Source of the DNA: Hydrogenophaga sp.
Lineage (GTDB): Bacteria; Pseudomonadota; Gammaproteobacteria; Burkholderiales; Burkholderiaceae_C
Reading direction: 5' to 3'
NCBI GenBank assembly: GCA_011391595.1
Contig: JAABQG010000002.1
Location: forward strand, 29,150-93,149
DNA: 64,000 nucleotides
Below, one piece after another: positions 1-9,701 of this stretch. The position numbers and the translations under genes were made by a program. Each line of letters starts with the position of its first letter. The first letter of the stretch is position 1. The notes beneath the pieces are model-generated. The model was not told the origin of the DNA. It ran no database searches and was given only the letters and a program-made list of their open reading frames with translations.

Positions 1-1024
1 TCTTGGCGGCCGCGGCGGCTACCGTTCGCTCGCGCGCGCTACCGGCACCGAGGTCGCGCATCCAGGCGGCGCGGTAGGTGAGCAGGGCGCCGGCGTCGAT
101 CAGCGCTGCCATCTCGCCGATCTTGGCCTGCGTGAGCTGGAAGTCCGCCAGCGTCTGGCCGAACATGCGGCGCTGGCGGACATGCTGCACCGCCTCGGCC
201 AGCGCGCGGCGCGCCATGCCCAGTGCGGCCGCTGCCACCGAAGCACGGAAGATGTCCAGCGTCTGCATCGCCAGCTTGAAGCCGCCGTTGACCTCGCCCA
301 GCAGGGCCCCGACGGGCACCCGGCACCCTTCGAAGACCAGCGTCGCCAGCGGGTGCGGCGCCATCACGTGGATGGCGCGGCTGGCGTCCAGACCCGGGGT
401 GCTGGCGTCCACGATGAAGGCGCTGATGCCGCGGCTGCCACCCTGCGGGTCGGTCTTGGCGAACACGCAGTAGAAATCGGCCAGTCCGCCGTTGCTGATC
501 CAGGTTTTTTCGCCTTGCAGCACAAAATCAGCCTCTTTTTGCGCATCCCCCATCGTCGAATGGTCATAAGTAGCTATGGTTTGCATAGCAGCCACATCCG
601 AGCCGGCCTCTGGCTCGCTCAGCGCAAACGCCGCGATCTTGTCGCCCCGCGCCACGGCAGGCAAATAAGCCGCCTGCTGCGCCGGCGTGCCGGCCAGCGA
701 GATCGCCCCGCTGCCCAGGCCCTGCATTGCAAACGCAAAGTCGGCCAGCGGCGAATGAAAAGCCAGCGTCTCACGCAGCACCACCAGCGCGCGCGAGTCC
801 AGCGCCGGCAGCGCGCCGCCGTGTTCGGCGGCCACGCAGTAGCGCAGCCAGCCGCCGTCGCCCAGGCGGCGCACCCAGTCGCTGCAGGCGGCGCGATCGT
901 CGGCCTCGTCAACCGCCTGGGCCGGCGTCCAGTCGCGCAGGCCGTCGGCCAGCTGGCGGTGGGCCGCGTCGAAGAAGGGCAGGCCCAGATGGCCGGTGGG
1001 TGCGCGCAGGTCGGTGGCGGCCAT
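1..1024 (-). CDS. acyl-CoA dehydrogenase family protein (C-terminus off the window)
   Basis: Flavin-dependent acyl-CoA dehydrogenase, expected to oxidise an acyl-CoA in the beta-oxidation-like steps that follow ring reduction of the aromatic CoA thioester made by the upstream gene. About 341 codons are visible, starting [14 protein letters not shown]; the 3' end lies outside the window. Family motifs seen are [12 protein letters not shown] and [10 protein letters not shown], the FAD/substrate-binding middle region, and a helical C-terminal part with the [15 protein letters not shown] stretch. The ATG is one base after the stop of the preceding crotonase gene, so translation is probably coupled. 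Odd point: about 20 residues ([16 protein letters not shown] and neighbours) between the SDVAA and VLQGEKTW motifs are encoded by a copy of the dispersed repeat (547..589). The family is certain; the substrate is inferred from context. Confidence 0.88.
   Translation of the reverse strand, partial: MAATDLRAPTGHLGLPFFDAAHRQLADGLRDWTPAQAVDEADDRAACSDWVRRLGDGGWLRYCVAAEHGGALPALDSRALVVLRETLAFHSPLADFAFAMQGLGSGAISLAGTPAQQAAYLPAVARGDKIAAFALSEPEAGSDVAAMQTIATYDHSTMGDAQKEADFVLQGEKTWISNGGLADFYCVFAKTDPQGGSRGISAFIVDASTPGLDASRAIHVMAPHPLATLVFEGCRVPVGALLGEVNGGFKLAMQTLDIFRASVAAAALGMARRALAEAVQHVRQRRMFGQTLADFQLTQAKIGEMAALIDAGALLTYRAAWMRDLGAGSARERTVAAAAAK
547..589 (+). repeat. dispersed GCTAT-N8-TAGC repeat, copy 1 (inside acyl-CoA dehydrogenase gene)
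   Basis: Contains ATCGTCGAATGGTCATAAG followed by the 17-base core GCTATGGTTTGCATAGC, whose ends form a perfect 6-base inverted repeat. It matches the copies at 18735, 24414, 25776, 33417 and 59886 and lies in the same orientation. It is read in frame by the minus-strand acyl-CoA dehydrogenase gene. Confidence 0.75.
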
Positions 1025-1025
1025 C

Positions 1026-1880
1026 TCAGTCGCCTCCGAAGACGGGTTTCTGCTTCGCCGCAAACGCTTCGTATGCGCGGCGGAAATCCTGCGTCTGCAT
1101 GCAGATCGCCTGCGCCTGGGCTTCGGCCTCGACCGCCTGCTCGATGGTCATGGCCCATTCCTGCTGCAGCATGGTCTTGGTCATGGCGTGGGCGAAGGTG
1201 GGGCCGGCGGCCAGCTCGCGGGCCATCGCCGTGGCGGCGCTCAGCAAGGCGTCGCTCTCGTGCAGCGCGTTGAAGAAGCCCCAGGCCAGCCCTTCCTGAG
1301 CGGTCATCGCGCGGCCGCTGAACAGCAGTTCGGACGCGCGGCCCTGGCCGATCACGCGTGGCAGCAGCGCGCAGGCGCCCATGTCGGCGCCCGCCAGCCC
1401 GACGCGGGTGAACAGGAAGGCGGTCCGGGTGGTGGGTGTTCCGTAGCGCAGGTCGCAGGCCAGCGCCATCATCGCGCCGGCCCCGGCGCAGATGCCATCG
1501 ATGGCGCCGATGATAGGCTGCGGGCAGTTGCGTAGGGTCTTGATCAGGTCGCCGGTCATGCGGGTGAACTCCAGCAGCTCGGGCATGGTCATCTTTGTCA
1601 ACGGCCCGATGATCTCGTGCACGTCGCCGCCCGAGCAGAAGTTGCCGCCCGCGCCGGTGACCACCACCACCTTCACATCGTTGGCGAATTTCAGGGCCTG
1701 GAACAGGTCGCGCAGCTCGGCGTAGGAGTCGAAGGTCAGCGGGTTCTTGCGCTCTGGCCGGTTCAGGGTGAGCGTGCCCACGCCGGCTTCGAAAGACCAG
1801 CTGAAATGCCTTGCGGCATAGCCCGCCTTGGCCTCGAACTGGCCGCGCATGGGGTTGGTGGGGCCGATGAAATGCTTCAT
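1026..1880 (-). CDS. crotonase (enoyl-CoA hydratase/isomerase) superfamily protein
   Basis: A 284-residue crotonase-fold protein. The start [15 protein letters not shown] is chosen because GGAGAA lies just upstream and longer versions would run into the marR gene. The oxyanion-hole motif [12 protein letters not shown] (around residue 95) and the second oxyanion glycine segment ([13 protein letters not shown]) are present. Both catalytic glutamates of classical enoyl-CoA hydratase appear replaced: the Glu of the GGGCELAMMCD block is Met, and the Glu of the following P-E pair is Arg (FLFTRVGL). So a plain hydratase role is doubtful; hydrolytic, isomerase or ring-cleaving crotonase activity is equally possible. 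It lies in the MarR-linked aromatic operon, one base before the dehydrogenase gene. Confidence 0.85.
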   Translation of the reverse strand: MKHFIGPTNPMRGQFEAKAGYAARHFSWSFEAGVGTLTLNRPERKNPLTFDSYAELRDLFQALKFANDVKVVVVTGAGGNFCSGGDVHEIIGPLTKMTMPELLEFTRMTGDLIKTLRNCPQPIIGAIDGICAGAGAMMALACDLRYGTPTTRTAFLFTRVGLAGADMGACALLPRVIGQGRASELLFSGRAMTAQEGLAWGFFNALHESDALLSAATAMARELAAGPTFAHAMTKTMLQQEWAMTIEQAVEAEAQAQAICMQTQDFRRAYEAFAAKQKPVFGGD

Positions 1881-1938
1881 ATCAGTTCTCCTGCAAGGGG
1901 GCGCCGGCGCTGTGGCGGGGTGTCGGGCGGGCGGGGGT

Positions 1939-2418
1939 TCATCCGGCCTCCTGAAAGCGGGTTTTGACCTTGCCGAGCAGCAGGTGCAGGCGGGCAATTT
2001 CGTCGTCGTCCAGAGCGGCGAAGGCTTCCACGATCCAGCCTTCGTGCGAGCTGGCCATGTCGTCGAACGCGGTACGCCCTTTGGGGGTGAGGCGCACGCG
2101 CCAGGCGCGGCGGTCGCCCTCCACGTCGATGCGCTCCACCAAGCCTTCGGCCACGAGCTGATCGGTGATGCCGGTGACGTTGCCGCCCGTCACCATCATG
2201 CGGCGCGACAGCTCGTTCATGCGCAGGCCTTCGGGCGCGCGCTCCAGCTGGGCCATCAGGTCGAAGCGGGGCAATGTGGTGTCGAACTGCTCGCGCAGCG
2301 CGGTTCGAACCTGTTTTTCCACCAGTTGCGTGCAGGTCAGCAGGCGCAGCCACAGGCGCAGCGCCTCGGGGTGCGCGCTGTGCGCCCGGGCTTCGAGGTC
2401 CATCGGAGTGAAATCCAT
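1939..2418 (-). CDS. MarR family transcriptional regulator
   Basis: A 159-residue winged-helix regulator. The DNA-binding core spans roughly residues 50-110 ([38 protein letters not shown] and the wing [16 protein letters not shown]). MarR proteins of this kind usually repress aromatic catabolic operons and are released by an aromatic acid or its CoA thioester. The gene sits inside the operon, after the monooxygenase/reductase gene and before the crotonase gene. A perfect 14-base palindrome upstream of the operon (4781..4794) is the natural candidate operator. The exact start is uncertain: [10 protein letters not shown] or the internal [10 protein letters not shown] five codons later, and neither has a strong ribosome binding site. 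Confidence 0.9.
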   Translation of the reverse strand: MDFTPMDLEARAHSAHPEALRLWLRLLTCTQLVEKQVRTALREQFDTTLPRFDLMAQLERAPEGLRMNELSRRMMVTGGNVTGITDQLVAEGLVERIDVEGDRRAWRVRLTPKGRTAFDDMASSHEGWIVEAFAALDDDEIARLHLLLGKVKTRFQEAG

Positions 2419-2453
2419 GTTTGCTATGTAATCAGTAGCTAATTACGTCCGCT

Positions 2454-4745
2454 TCACGCTGGAAGCGTGCGCTTTTTGTTCGAAATCTCGCGGTACAGCT
2501 GGTCCCGGCCGCTTTCATAGGGGCGCGGCCAGTTGGTGGCACGGCTCTGCAGCTTGGCGGCCTCGTGCAGCGTCCAGGCCGGGTCGGCGAGGTGCGGGCG
2601 GCCGACCGCGCACAGGTCGGCGCGGCCGGCGGCGATGATGCTGTTGGCGTGATCGGCCTCGGAAATGGCGCCCACCGCCATGGTCGCGATATCCACCTCG
2701 TTTCGGATGCGGTCGGCAAATGGGGTCTGGTACATCCGGCCGTACACCGGTTTCGCCTCGCGCGTGGTCTGGCCGGAAGACACATCGATCAGGTCGCAGC
2801 CCGCGGCCTTGAACTGGCGTGCCATCAACACCGCGTCATCGTCGGTGTTGCCGCCGGGGGCCCAGTCGTGCGCCGAAATGCGCACGCTCATCGGCCGGTC
2901 GGACGGCCAGACGCCGCGCATCGCGGCGAACACCTCCAGCGGGTAGCGGCAGCGGTTCTCGATGGCGCCGCCGTAGGCGTCGTTGCGCTGGTTGGTCAGC
3001 GGGCACAGGAAACTCGACAGCAGGTAGCCGTGGGCGCAGTGCAACTCCAGCCAGTCGAAGCCGGCAGCCGCCGCCCGTCGCGTCGATTCGACGAACTGCG
3101 CGGTCAGCCGGTCCATGTCGGCGCGGGTCATGGCGCGCGGCGTCTGGTTCTGCGCGCCGTAGGCCATCGCGCTGGCGGCCATCAGCGGCCAGTTGCCCTC
3201 AGCTAGCGGCTCGTCGTTACCCTCCCAGCCGACGCGGGTCGAGCCCTTGGGGCCGCTGTGGCCGAGTTGCAGGCCGATGCGGGCGTCGCCCTGGCCGTGA
3301 ATGAAGTCCACGATGCGCTTGAACGCGGCGGCATGCGTATCGCTCCAAAGACCGGGGCAGCCGGGGGTGATGCGGCCCTCGGGCGTCGGGCTGGTCATCT
3401 CGACCATGACCATCGCCGCGCCGCCGAGCGCCCGCGCGCCCAGGTGCACCAGGTGGTAGTCCTGGACCACGCCGTCCACCGCGCTGTACTGCGCCATCGG
3501 CGAGACCACGATGCGGTTCTTCAACGTGAGACCCCGCAGCTTGAAGGGCGTCAGCATCGGCGGCATGACGGTGCCGCCGGAGAACCAGGCCTCGTAGCCT
3601 TCCAGCCACCGGGCGTCGCGCAGGCGCAGGTTTTCGTGGCTGATGCGCTGGCTGCGCGTGAGCATCGAGTACATGAACTGCTGCGGCGCGAAACGGTCGC
3701 AGTAGCGCTGGCCGCAAACTTCGAACCATGCCATCGCGTTCCAGGCTGCGTTCTGCAGCTTGAGCACCTCCACGTTGCGCACTTCCTGGTAGCGCGCCAG
3801 CACCTCGGGGATGTGCGCCGCGGTGTCGCCCATCTCGACGAACAGGCGTGTCAGCTCGATCGCATCCTCGATCGCCAGCTTGGTGCCTGAGCCGATCGCG
3901 AAGTGCGCGGTGTGGACTGCATCGCCCATCAGCACCACGTGGCTCTTGCCGTTGAACAACGACCACTGCTCGCACTTGACCCGCTGGAAGTTCAGCCAGG
4001 CTGACCCGCGCAGGTGGCGCGCGTTGGTCATCAGCTTGGCGCCTTGCAGGTTCTTTGCAAATACCTTCTCGCAGAAGGCGATGGATTCGGCCTGGTCGGC
4101 CAGGTCCAGGCGGTGCGCCTGCCAGACGTGCTCCGGGCACTCGACGATGAAGGTGGTGGTGGTCTCGTCGAACTTGTAGATGTGCGCCTGGAACCAGCCA
4201 TGCTCGGTCTTCTCGAACAGGAAGGTGAAGGCGTCGTACAGCTTGTGCGTGCCCAGCCAGATGTAGCGGTTGGGGCGCAGCACGATGTCGGGTTTGAAGA
4301 CGGCTTCGTACTTGGTGCGGATCTTGGAGAAGATGCCGTCGCTGGCGATGATCAGGTCGGCGTCCGGGAAATCCTCGTCCGAGTTCACGTCGGTGTCGAA
4401 GACCAGCTTGACCGCCAGCTGCTCGCACCGCCTCTGCAGGATATTCAGCAGCTTCTTGCGGCCGATACCGACGAAGCCGTGGCCGCCCGAGCGGATCACC
4501 TCGCCCTTGAACTCCAGCTCGATGTCGTCCCAGTGGTTGAAGGCCTGCTCGATCTCGGCGGCGGTGACCGGGTCCCACTGGCGCATGTTGTCCATGGTCG
4601 CGTCGGAGAACACCACGCCCCAGCCGAAGGTGTCGTAGGGCTTGTTGCGCTCGACCACGGTGATGTCGTGCGCCGGGTTGCGCATCTTCATCAGCAGGCC
4701 GAAATACAGGCCGGCGGGGCCGCCGCCGATGCAGACGATCTTCAT
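2454..4745 (-). CDS. bifunctional FAD monooxygenase / old-yellow-enzyme oxidoreductase (anthraniloyl-CoA or salicylyl-CoA type)
   Basis: A 763-residue fusion. The N-terminal half (to about residue 390) is an aromatic flavin monooxygenase with the FAD motif [13 protein letters not shown] at the start and [18 protein letters not shown] near residue 275. The C-terminal half (from [20 protein letters not shown], near residue 397) is an NADH:flavin oxidoreductase of the old yellow enzyme family with [12 protein letters not shown]. This architecture matches 2-aminobenzoyl-CoA monooxygenase/reductase, which hydroxylates and then reduces the ring of the CoA thioester without oxygenolytic cleavage; databases often label such fusions as salicylyl-CoA 5-hydroxylase/oxidoreductase. 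The start is set at [12 protein letters not shown], with TGGAG seven bases upstream. First gene of a four-gene operon with marR, crotonase and acyl-CoA dehydrogenase genes. No dedicated CoA ligase is adjacent. Confidence 0.9.
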   Translation of the reverse strand: MKIVCIGGGPAGLYFGLLMKMRNPAHDITVVERNKPYDTFGWGVVFSDATMDNMRQWDPVTAAEIEQAFNHWDDIELEFKGEVIRSGGHGFVGIGRKKLLNILQRRCEQLAVKLVFDTDVNSDEDFPDADLIIASDGIFSKIRTKYEAVFKPDIVLRPNRYIWLGTHKLYDAFTFLFEKTEHGWFQAHIYKFDETTTTFIVECPEHVWQAHRLDLADQAESIAFCEKVFAKNLQGAKLMTNARHLRGSAWLNFQRVKCEQWSLFNGKSHVVLMGDAVHTAHFAIGSGTKLAIEDAIELTRLFVEMGDTAAHIPEVLARYQEVRNVEVLKLQNAAWNAMAWFEVCGQRYCDRFAPQQFMYSMLTRSQRISHENLRLRDARWLEGYEAWFSGGTVMPPMLTPFKLRGLTLKNRIVVSPMAQYSAVDGVVQDYHLVHLGARALGGAAMVMVEMTSPTPEGRITPGCPGLWSDTHAAAFKRIVDFIHGQGDARIGLQLGHSGPKGSTRVGWEGNDEPLAEGNWPLMAASAMAYGAQNQTPRAMTRADMDRLTAQFVESTRRAAAAGFDWLELHCAHGYLLSSFLCPLTNQRNDAYGGAIENRCRYPLEVFAAMRGVWPSDRPMSVRISAHDWAPGGNTDDDAVLMARQFKAAGCDLIDVSSGQTTREAKPVYGRMYQTPFADRIRNEVDIATMAVGAISEADHANSIIAAGRADLCAVGRPHLADPAWTLHEAAKLQSRATNWPRPYESGRDQLYREISNKKRTLPA

Positions 4746-4780
4746 GGACGCTCCAGTGACAGGTGTTTTATCTCCGAATA

Positions 4781-4794
4781 GTTTAGATCTAAAC
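4781..4794. promoter_or_regulatory. perfect palindrome, candidate MarR operator
   Basis: GTTTAGATCTAAAC is a perfect 14-base inverted repeat 36-49 bases before the start of the monooxygenase/reductase gene, in the divergent region with the DUF1840 gene. MarR proteins bind short AT-rich palindromes of this size. I found no second copy in the window. Confidence 0.5.
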
Positions 4795-4878
4795 AAAATA
4801 CTGCAAAGGAGGGGAAACCCGGGTGTGATGGCGCGTCCGGGCGCACAATGGGCGCTGTTCCGTTCTCAGCGAGTCACC

Positions 4879-5202
4879 ATGCTTTACAAGTTCAAATCTC
4901 GGGTCACGGGCGACGTGATCATGCTCGAGCCCAACGGGCGTCGCTTGCTGGAAATTATCGGCAAGGATCCGGGCGCGCCAGGCATCATCGAGGCGGCGGA
5001 TGCCCCGGCCGCCATTCATGCGCTCGAAGCGGCCATCGTCCGGGAAGAGGCCGACCAGAAGACCGCCGTCGAGGAGGCGGCCGCGCAGGGCGAACCGCCG
5101 CCCCACTTCGAGGGCATCTCGCTGCGCCAGCGCGCGGTGCCGCTCATCGACATGCTGCGTCGCAGCGAAAAGGCCGGCAAAGAGGTGGTCTGGGGCGTCT
5201 AG
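4879..5202 (+). CDS. DUF1840 domain-containing protein
   Basis: A 107-residue soluble protein beginning MLYKFKSRVTGDVIMLEPNG, a start and motif typical of the DUF1840 family. The middle is alanine/glutamate rich and the end carries SLRQRAVPLIDMLRRSEKAGKEVVWGV-like sequence. No enzymatic residues are recognisable and the function is unknown; the family is mostly seen in Betaproteobacteria. It is transcribed divergently from the aromatic operon and convergently with the Bug-type binding protein gene, so it is a single-gene unit. Confidence 0.85.
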   Translation: MLYKFKSRVTGDVIMLEPNGRRLLEIIGKDPGAPGIIEAADAPAAIHALEAAIVREEADQKTAVEEAAAQGEPPPHFEGISLRQRAVPLIDMLRRSEKAGKEVVWGV

Positions 5203-5205
5203 ACG

Positions 5206-5235
5206 CAAAAACGCCCGGCGAAATGCGGCCGGGCG
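5206..5235 (-). terminator. Rho-independent terminator of the 5258..6268 gene
   Basis: On the minus strand, a GC-rich stem (CGCCCGGC paired with GCCGGGCG, 8-base loop) is followed by TTTTTG, just past the stop of the Bug-type gene. Confidence 0.7.
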
Positions 5236-5257
5236 AATGAGCCGGGTGCGACAAAGT

Positions 5258-6268
5258 TCAGTCCACCTTCGCGCCGGAGGCCTTGACCACGTTGGCCCAC
5301 TTGATGTGTTCCGCGTCGATCATCTTCGCGAATTCCTGCGGCGTGTTGCCGCCAGGAATCGCGCCCTGGGCCAGCAGCTTTTCCTTGACGGCGGGGGAGG
5401 CCAGCGCCTTGGCGGTTTCCTGCTGGATGCGGTTGATGATGTCAGGCGGGGTGCCGGCGGGCGCCAGCAGGCCGAACCAGGAACTGGCGTCGAAGCCCTT
5501 CAGACCAGCGGCCTCCGCGATCGTCGGCAGGTCGGGCACGGCGGCCGAGCGTTCGGCGCTGGTCACCGCGAAAGCCTTGAGCTTGCCGCCCTTGATCTGC
5601 GGCAGGGCCGAAGGCAGGTTGTCGAACATCACATCCGTGTTGCCAGCCACCAGATCCAGCAGCGCGGGACCCGAGCCGCGATAGGGGATGTGGGTCATGA
5701 AGATGCCGGTGCGCGACTTGAACAGCTCGCCCGCCAGATGGATCGAGGTGCCGTTGCCGCTGGATGCCATGCTCAGCTTGCCAGGGTTGGCCTTGGCGTA
5801 CTTGATGAAATCAGCCACGCTGTTGATGCCCAGGGCTTTTGCGCGCTCGGCGTTCATCACCATCACGTTGGGCACGCCGGCCACCAGCGTGATCGGGGCG
5901 AAGTCCTTCTGCGGGTCATAAGGCAGCTTGTTGTACAGCGCCTTGTTGATGCCGTGCGTGCCCACCGTGCCCATCAGCAGGGTGTAACCGTCCGCCGGTG
6001 ACTTGGCCACGATGTCCGCGCCAACGTTGCCGCCGGCGCCCGCGCGGTTGTCCACGATGAACTGCTGATTGAAAGCCCGGGACAACTCGGGCGCCATGGC
6101 GCGCGCCAGGATGTCCGTCGTGCCACCAGGCGCGAAGGGCACCACGATCTTGACGGGCTTGGTGGGCCAGGCGCCCTGCGCCAGGACGGCAGGGACGCTC
6201 AGCAGCAGGGCGGCGCCAGCGATGGCGGACAAGGCGGCGCGGCGATGGAAGGCGGATCTCGGGGTCAT
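5258..6268 (-). CDS. Bug-type tripartite tricarboxylate transporter substrate-binding protein
   Basis: A 336-residue periplasmic binding protein with an N-terminal signal peptide (hydrophobic [21 protein letters not shown]). The Bug/TctC signature follows ([19 protein letters not shown]), then [22 protein letters not shown] and the [20 protein letters not shown] block. Such proteins capture small organic acids for a TctAB membrane partner. No tctA or tctB gene is in the window, so it is an orphan receptor, as is common in Burkholderiales. AGGAGA precedes the ATG. A second Bug gene lies immediately upstream on the same strand. Ligand unknown; an aromatic acid would fit the neighbourhood but is only a guess. 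Confidence 0.9.
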   Translation of the reverse strand: MTPRSAFHRRAALSAIAGAALLLSVPAVLAQGAWPTKPVKIVVPFAPGGTTDILARAMAPELSRAFNQQFIVDNRAGAGGNVGADIVAKSPADGYTLLMGTVGTHGINKALYNKLPYDPQKDFAPITLVAGVPNVMVMNAERAKALGINSVADFIKYAKANPGKLSMASSGNGTSIHLAGELFKSRTGIFMTHIPYRGSGPALLDLVAGNTDVMFDNLPSALPQIKGGKLKAFAVTSAERSAAVPDLPTIAEAAGLKGFDASSWFGLLAPAGTPPDIINRIQQETAKALASPAVKEKLLAQGAIPGGNTPQEFAKMIDAEHIKWANVVKASGAKVD

Positions 6269-6316
6269 TCAGGTCTCCTGGATTGGTCGCCCATTGTCCA
6301 CCAGCCCGTGCGTAAA

Positions 6317-7306
6317 TCAGTCAGCGTAAACGCCAGCCGCCTTGATGACGGGGCTCCATCGGGCAATCTCGGCCGCCACAAACTTCTTGTGTTCGGCGGG
6401 CTCCAGCCGCTTGTCGGTCACGACCACAGCGCCCAGGCCTTCCTGCTTCTTGATGAACTCGGGGTCCTTCAGGGCAGCGATCAACGCGGTGTTGATCCTG
6501 GCCTGCACGTCCGCTGGCGTGCCCTTGGGCGCGTACAGGCCGTGCCAGATCGTGACCTGGAAGTTCTTCAGGCCCGACTCGTCCAAGGTCGGCAAATCCT
6601 TGAGCGCCGGAGTCGTCAGGCGCTTCAGCGTCGTCACGCCATAAGCCTTGACCTTTTTGCCTTCGATCTGGCTGGTCGTGTTGGTGGTCTGGTCGCACAT
6701 CAGGTCGATCTGCCCGCCGATCAGGTCGGTCATGGCCGGGGCCGTGCCCTTGTACGGCACCGTGGTCATGTCCACCTGCCAGGCGTTTTGCAGCAGCAGT
6801 CCGCACAAGTGCGAGGCCGAACCGACGCCGGCATTGCCCAGATTGATCTTGCCCTTGTTCTGGTTGATCCAGGCCGTCAGTTCCTTGTAGTTGGTCGCGG
6901 ACAGGGAGGGACGGCCGATCAGCGTCATGGGCACGTCGTTGACCATGCCCAGGTATTCGAAGTCGGTTTCCACCTTGAACGGCATGTTGCGCAGTAGCGA
7001 GGGCATGGTGGCCATGGCAATGTGCGCCAGCAGCAGCGTGTGGCCATCCGGGCTGGCCTTGGCCACCTTGTTGGTGCCGATGGAACTGCCGGCGCCAGCG
7101 GCATTGTCCACCACCACCGTGGCGCCGCCGAGGGGTTTGCGCAGCGCTTCGGCCAGATCGCGCGCCACGCGATCGGTCGGCCCGCCTGCCGCGAACGGCA
7201 CGACGATGGTGATCGGCTTGTCCTTGACGGGAAAGTCCGCAGCGAGGGTCCCCGTGGCGGCCAGGGTCGCGGCGGCGAGGGTGGCGAGGGAAATCAGTTT
7301 CTTCAT
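6317..7306 (-). CDS. Bug-type tripartite tricarboxylate transporter substrate-binding protein
   Basis: A 329-residue second Bug/TctC-family receptor. The start is set at MKKLISLATLAAATLAATG (GGAGAC upstream), which gives a clean signal peptide ending at TLAADF. Family motifs: KPITIVVPFAAGGPTDRVAR, VVDNAAGAGSSIGTNKVAK, and the DLMCDQTTNTTSQIEGKKVKA region. It resembles its neighbour at 5258..6268 only at family level, so the pair is an old duplication or an independent recruitment rather than a recent copy. It lies 48 bases upstream of the neighbour and is probably cotranscribed. No transporter membrane subunits nearby. Confidence 0.9.
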   Translation of the reverse strand: MKKLISLATLAAATLAATGTLAADFPVKDKPITIVVPFAAGGPTDRVARDLAEALRKPLGGATVVVDNAAGAGSSIGTNKVAKASPDGHTLLLAHIAMATMPSLLRNMPFKVETDFEYLGMVNDVPMTLIGRPSLSATNYKELTAWINQNKGKINLGNAGVGSASHLCGLLLQNAWQVDMTTVPYKGTAPAMTDLIGGQIDLMCDQTTNTTSQIEGKKVKAYGVTTLKRLTTPALKDLPTLDESGLKNFQVTIWHGLYAPKGTPADVQARINTALIAALKDPEFIKKQEGLGAVVVTDKRLEPAEHKKFVAAEIARWSPVIKAAGVYAD

Positions 7307-7434
7307 GACGTGATGTCTCCGTGATTGAGGAAGCGGATCGTAGCGGCCGCAGGCCACGCCGTCATCGTGAAAACTACGTATCCCACACCTTCTGCACGGA
7401 AATGGCCCGGGAGCAATGTCCAAAGACCCGCAGC

Positions 7435-8691
7435 CTACTTGTAGCTGCGCGCGTCCTCGATGACCTTGCCGTCGTTGGGCAGGCTGCCGGGCAGCAGCAC
7501 CTCGACATCACCGCGCAGTTTGGTCACATCGCGGATGGCCTCGCCGACGCGGGTGTGCAGGCCTTCCGGGGCCGTGCACGCGGTCTCGACCTTGAGCGTC
7601 ATGCTGTCGTTGGCCATCTCCCCGGTCACCACGAGGCGGGCCTTGACGATGTCGGGAAAGCGCTTGACGATCTCCGCCACCTGGCCCGGATGCACGAACA
7701 TGCCGCGGATCTTGGTCGTCTGGTCGGCGCGGCCCATCCAGCCCTTGATGCGGGTGTTGGTGCGGCCGGTCGGGCAGGGGCCGGGAAGGATGGCCGAGAG
7801 GTCGCCGGTGCCGAAACGGATCAGCGGGTAGTCGGGGTTCAGTGAGGTCACCACCAGTTCGCCGACTTCCCCCTCGGGCACCGGGTCGCCGGTGCCGGGG
7901 CGCACGATCTCGACGATCACGCTCTCGTCAAGCACCAGGCCTTCGCGCGCCGGGGTTTCATAGGCGATCAGGCCGAGGTCGGCGGTGGCATAACACTGGT
8001 AGCCGTCGATGCCATGGGAAGTGAACCAGTCGCGCAGGCTGGGCGGGAACGCCTCGCCGCCGAACATGGCCTTGGTCACGCTGGGCAAGGCCACGCCCAT
8101 TTCGGCGGCCTTCTCGACAATGATCCGCAGGAAGCTCGGGGTGCCGATATAGCCGGCCGGCCGGAGTTCGGCCATGGCCTGCACCTGTTGCTCGGTCTGC
8201 CCGGTGCCGCCCGGGAACACGGTGCAGCCCAAAGCATGCGCGCCGGTTTCCATCATGGAGCCGGCCGGCACGAAGTGGTAGCTGAAGCTGTTGTGGATCA
8301 GCTCGCCGGGCCGAAAGCCCGCCGCAAAGATGGCTCTGGCCATGCGCCAGTAGTCGCGCCCGGCGCCTTCGGGTTCATAGATCGTGCCGGGGCTGGCAAA
8401 GACGCGCGGCATGGCCTTGCCGAAGCCGATGGCGCTGAAGCCGCCAAACACGCTGCCGCCTTCGCTGCGATGTTTCTTCTGCAGTTCCAGCAGCTCATGC
8501 TTGCGGATGACTGGCAGCTTGGCCAGTGCCGCCCGGGTGGTGATGGCTGGCGCGTCCACGCCCGCCAGGATGCCGGCGAAGGCCGGCGCGCGCGACTGCG
8601 CATGGGCGATCTGGCCCGGCAAGGCCCGCAGCAGGGCGGCCTCGCGGACTTCTGGCTTGCGCTGCTCCAGCGCGTCAAAAAATGAGCTCAT
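7435..8691 (-). CDS. PaaK-like phenylacetate--CoA ligase family protein (AMP-binding)
   Basis: A 418-residue adenylate-forming ligase of the PaaK type. It forms an acyl-adenylate from a carboxylic acid and ATP and then the CoA thioester. Recognisable parts: SPGTIYEPEGAGRDYWRMA, the CYATADLGLIAYETPAREGL loop, and the C-terminal subdomain RGMFVHPGQVAEIVKRFPD typical of AMP-binding_C_2. It is the last gene of the liv-type operon (51 bases after livF) and would activate the imported acid. Together with the ligase at the head of the operon this makes two CoA ligases for one transporter. It could also supply the aromatic CoA thioester for the monooxygenase operon nearby; that is speculation. Confidence 0.87.
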   Translation of the reverse strand: MSSFFDALEQRKPEVREAALLRALPGQIAHAQSRAPAFAGILAGVDAPAITTRAALAKLPVIRKHELLELQKKHRSEGGSVFGGFSAIGFGKAMPRVFASPGTIYEPEGAGRDYWRMARAIFAAGFRPGELIHNSFSYHFVPAGSMMETGAHALGCTVFPGGTGQTEQQVQAMAELRPAGYIGTPSFLRIIVEKAAEMGVALPSVTKAMFGGEAFPPSLRDWFTSHGIDGYQCYATADLGLIAYETPAREGLVLDESVIVEIVRPGTGDPVPEGEVGELVVTSLNPDYPLIRFGTGDLSAILPGPCPTGRTNTRIKGWMGRADQTTKIRGMFVHPGQVAEIVKRFPDIVKARLVVTGEMANDSMTLKVETACTAPEGLHTRVGEAIRDVTKLRGDVEVLLPGSLPNDGKVIEDARSYK

Positions 8692-8742
8692 TCACGCGGC
8701 TTTCGAAATGAAGGGGATCGAAGGAAAAGGCGCAATCGGCGC

Positions 8743-9552
8743 TCAGGCCAGCCAGCGCTTGCGGCGCTTGTAGCTCTTGACGTCCTTGAAGCTCTTGCGC
8801 TCGCCGCCGCCCATGCCCAGGTAGAACTCCTTGACGTCCTCGTTGTTGGCCAGGTCGCTGGCGATGCCGTCCATCACCACCCGGCCGCTTTCCATGATGT
8901 AGCCGTAGTCGGCATAGCGCAGCGCCATGTTGGTGTTCTGCTCGGCCAGCAGGAAGGTGACCTTCTCCTTGGTGTTGAGGTCTTTCACGATGTTGAAAAC
9001 CTCTTCCACGATCTGCGGCGCCAGGCCCATGGAAGGCTCGTCGAGCAGCACCATGCTCGGGTTGGCCATGATGGCGCGGCCGATGGCGCACATCTGTTGT
9101 TCACCACCCGAGGTATAGGCGGCCTGCGAGGTGCGCCGCGTCTTCAGGCGCGGAAAGTAGTTGTAGACCTTTTCCAGATTGGCCGCGATCTCGCCCTTGT
9201 CCTTGCGGGTGTAGGAGCCTGTCATCAGGTTCTCCTCGATCGTCAGGTGGGCAAAGCAGTGGCGGCCTTCCATCACCTGCACCACGCCGCGCTGCACCAG
9301 GTCGGCCGGCGACAGGTTTTCGATGCGCTCGCCGCGGAGTTCGATCGAGCCCTTGGTCACCTCGCCGCGCTCCCCCTTGAGCAGGTTGGAGACGGCCCGC
9401 AGCGTGGTGGTCTTGCCCGCGCCATTGCCACCCAGAATCGCGACGATGCCCCCCTGCGGCACCTGCAATGACACGCCCTTGAGCACCAGGATCACGTGGT
9501 TGTAGATGACCTCGATGCCGTTGACGTTGAGAACGATAGTTTTAGGTTCCAT
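8743..9552 (-). CDS. livF: branched-chain amino acid type ABC transporter ATP-binding protein
   Basis: A 269-residue cytoplasmic ATPase of the LivF type. Walker A is GGNGAGKTTTLRA, the signature is TSGGEQQMCAIGRAIM and Walker B is MVLLDEPSMGLAPQ. The start is MEPKTIVLNVNGIEV, with AGGAC eight bases upstream; the frame could be extended seven codons. The C-terminus is lysine/arginine rich (KSFKDVKSYKRRKRWLA) and longer than in classical LivF. It works with LivG, LivM, LivH and the binding protein encoded next to it. Confidence 0.92.
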   Translation of the reverse strand: MEPKTIVLNVNGIEVIYNHVILVLKGVSLQVPQGGIVAILGGNGAGKTTTLRAVSNLLKGERGEVTKGSIELRGERIENLSPADLVQRGVVQVMEGRHCFAHLTIEENLMTGSYTRKDKGEIAANLEKVYNYFPRLKTRRTSQAAYTSGGEQQMCAIGRAIMANPSMVLLDEPSMGLAPQIVEEVFNIVKDLNTKEKVTFLLAEQNTNMALRYADYGYIMESGRVVMDGIASDLANNEDVKEFYLGMGGGERKSFKDVKSYKRRKRWLA

Positions 9553-9701
9553 GAATCGTGTCCTGTTGACCAATCGGCAGAACTGCGGTTGCAGTCCTGG
9601 CGATTGGCGGCTCGCCGGAGCCGCAGCCCATCAAGTCATGCTTGGATGGGGTGAGTGCCGTCAGACTGGTCTGGGAAGCACCAGCCTGACGGGGGCACTG
9701 T

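Noticed and set aside
2280..2310. GGTTCGAACCTG resembling a tRNA T-loop
   Set aside because: It lies inside the marR coding sequence and no acceptor, D or anticodon stem can be formed around it.
5258..7306. Complete tripartite tricarboxylate transporter
   Set aside because: Only the two receptor genes are present; no TctA or TctB membrane subunit is encoded nearby.
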